DNA of 15,284 bases from Porphyromonadaceae bacterium UBA7176 (lineage in GTDB: Bacteria > Bacteroidota > Bacteroidia > Bacteroidales > Muribaculaceae): contig DKVO01000040.1 in assembly GCA_002491245.1 (NCBI GenBank), positions 1-15,284 of the forward strand, in the 5' to 3' direction. The notes under the pieces are model-generated. The model had not been told where the DNA came from. It ran no database searches and saw nothing but the letters and a program-made list of their open reading frames with translations. Made by a program: the position numbers and the translations under genes. Of the stretch, positions 14,017-15,284 are shown piece after piece (within the stretch, counting starts at the first letter, position 1; each line of letters opens with the position of its first letter).

Positions 14017-14535
14017 CTAACTACATCTACCGTACACCCTCGTATGCAGAGTGTGCTCCACTTCTTCCGGATCAAGGGTCGTATCGGTAGTCATGAGGCA
14101 CAGGCGCACTTCCGGCAGCCCTGGTGCATATGGTGGCTGTATGTAAGGATAGTCGAGCAACGCAAAGCCGCAACGGCCGTAAAACGCTATACGCCGTGCC
14201 GACATCGGGTCGGGATGCTCCGGCGGCTCTACTTCGAGTACTACAGCCTTGCCAAGCATATCGCGCAAAGCCGCAATAGCCTTGCTTCCTATTCCTCCAC
14301 CACGGCGCGAGGAGTCTACGGCGAAATGCTCCACATAGGCATATTGCCCGAAATCCCACACCGTTATAAAGCCGGCAAAACTGTTGGCTTCATCATATAG
14401 TCCGTAGAGAAATGGATCCGATGCATTGTCGGCCACCTGTGGCCACGGACGGCGCTCTTCTGGTGGAAACGAAGCAAGATAAAGAGCCTCGGCGGCACCG
14501 AGATCGTTCTTGTCGAGTGGTCGTAGTTGTATCAT
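14017..14535 (-). CDS. GNAT family N-acetyltransferase
   Basis: 172 residues forming one GNAT domain that uses acetyl-CoA; the acceptor is unknown. Seen: beta-alpha start MIQLRPLDKNDLGAAEALY, a strand pair GFITVWD / AYVEHFAVD (55-74), the pyrophosphate-binding loop RRGGGIGSKAI (77-87), a VVLEVEPPE strand (98-106), and RRIAFYGRCGF (114-124), the usual C-terminal RxxFYxxxGF motif. Helix and strand order fit a complete domain; the last 25 residues after LCLMTTD are an extra tail. No signal peptide. The ATG (14535-14533) overlaps the mutS stop as ATGA, so expression is probably tied to mutS. Whether it acts on a small molecule, a peptide or a protein cannot be told from sequence. Confidence 0.9.
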   Translation of the reverse strand: MIQLRPLDKNDLGAAEALYLASFPPEERRPWPQVADNASDPFLYGLYDEANSFAGFITVWDFGQYAYVEHFAVDSSRRGGGIGSKAIAALRDMLGKAVVLEVEPPEHPDPMSARRIAFYGRCGFALLDYPYIQPPYAPGLPEVRLCLMTTDTTLDPEEVEHTLHTRVYGRCS

Positions 14536-15284
14536 TTTCCCGTAAGTATGCCACGGATATCGTGGAGCTTGGTAAGTGCTTCGAGCGGTGTGAGGTTGTT
14601 GATGTCGACTTCGAGGAGTTCGTCGCGTACCTGTTTGAGTACCGGGTCGTCGAGCTGGAAAAACGATAGCTGCATACCTCCCGAAATCTCTGGTGTCCGC
14701 ACTTCAACCTTAGGCTTGCCGCCGGTAGCCGACGAGGCTTCGAGCTGTGCCAGCACTTCATCTGCGCGTTTCACTATGCTTGCCGGCATACCGGCCAGAC
14801 GTGCCACATGGATACCGAAACTGTGCTCGCTGCCTCCGCGTGCGAGCTTGCGGAGAAATATCACCTTTCCGTCAATCTCCTTCACCGACACATTGAAATT
14901 GGCTATCCGTCCGTAATTCTTTTCCATGTCGTTGAGCTCATGGTAGTGTGTGGCGAAGAGCGTCTTGGGCCTCATGTCGCCGTATTCGTGGATATACTCC
15001 ACTATGGCCCATGCTATCGATATTCCGTCATATGTCGAGGTTCCGCGTCCCAGCTCATCGAAGAGTATCAGTGATCGCTCGCTCATATTATTGAGGATCG
15101 ATGCTGCCTCATTCATTTCTACCATGAACGTCGACTCGCCAAGGCTGATGTTGTCGCTCGCGCCGACACGGGTGAATATCTTGTCTACCACACCGATTTT
15201 TGCGCTTTCAGCAGCTATGAAACAGCCGATTTGCGCCATGATCACATTGAGGGCCGTCTGGCGCAGCAGCGCCGACTTACCCGA
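14532..15284 (-). CDS. mutS: DNA mismatch repair protein MutS, C-terminal part
   Basis: Partial gene cut by the right window edge; the frame is open to 15284 and the last 250 residues are visible. They begin in the Walker A lysine-serine (SGKSALLRQ), then show the MutS signature ESTFMVEMNEAA, Walker B LILFDELGRGTSTYDG, the signalling histidine segment ATHYHEL, and the HARLAGMP-like helix (HVARLAGMPASIV). The end (MQLSFFQLDDPVL and INNLTPLEAL) is the small C-terminal helical region. MutS binds mismatches as a dimer and uses ATP to recruit MutL. MutS1 rather than MutS2 is indicated by the THYHEL and C-terminal region and by the absence of a Smr domain. It ends overlapping the GNAT start. Confidence 0.97.
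   Translation of the reverse strand, partial: SGKSALLRQTALNVIMAQIGCFIAAESAKIGVVDKIFTRVGASDNISLGESTFMVEMNEAASILNNMSERSLILFDELGRGTSTYDGISIAWAIVEYIHEYGDMRPKTLFATHYHELNDMEKNYGRIANFNVSVKEIDGKVIFLRKLARGGSEHSFGIHVARLAGMPASIVKRADEVLAQLEASSATGGKPKVEVRTPEISGGMQLSFFQLDDPVLKQVRDELLEVDINNLTPLEALTKLHDIRGILTGK

Overview
This window looks like chromosomal DNA from a member of the order Bacteroidales. Evidence for that: an lptF/lptG-type permease with a long C-terminal extension next to a fused ribBA gene, a DUF3078 outer-membrane protein, a nuclease ending in what looks like a type IX secretion tail, and three promoter candidates of the Bacteroidetes type (TAnnTTTG, two of them with a TTTG-like -33 box). The moderate GC content and the gut-type housekeeping genes would fit a Muribaculaceae-like lineage, but that narrower placement is inference. 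I see no tRNA, rRNA, CRISPR array, insertion sequence or prophage. Coding density is very high; the longest non-coding stretch is 218 bp (11084-11301).

Layout. (1) Positions 2-2926, + strand: the C-terminal part of an LptF/LptG permease, ribBA (riboflavin synthesis) and an unrecognised 208-residue cytosolic protein whose start overlaps the ribBA stop. (2) 2938-4521, - strand: nadB (L-aspartate oxidase), convergent with the previous unit, with its own promoter placed directly behind the terminator of the next unit. (3) 4654-11083, - strand, transcribed from right to left: phoH, purC, menG, a DUF3078 outer-membrane protein, two small secreted proteins of unknown function, dtd and a membrane-anchored SIMPL-domain protein, ending in a clear intrinsic terminator. 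From menG to dtd every junction is a 4-nt stop/start overlap. (4) 11302-13991, + strand: a secreted endonuclease I family protein and, sharing one base with it, asnA (aspartate-ammonia ligase). (5) 14017-15284, - strand: a GNAT acetyltransferase preceded by the 3' part of mutS, again with a 4-nt overlap.

Most of the window is housekeeping: cofactor synthesis (riboflavin, the NAD precursor iminoaspartate, menaquinone), purine and asparagine synthesis, D-aminoacyl-tRNA proofreading and mismatch repair. The less familiar part is the envelope block at 5874-8376, where three exported proteins (DUF3078 barrel, 176 aa, 162 aa) sit in a translationally coupled chain between menG and dtd. The 208-aa partner of ribBA is the other unknown. 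I do not see a clear new defence or mobile system. The most testable new biology is whether the three exported proteins form one envelope unit.
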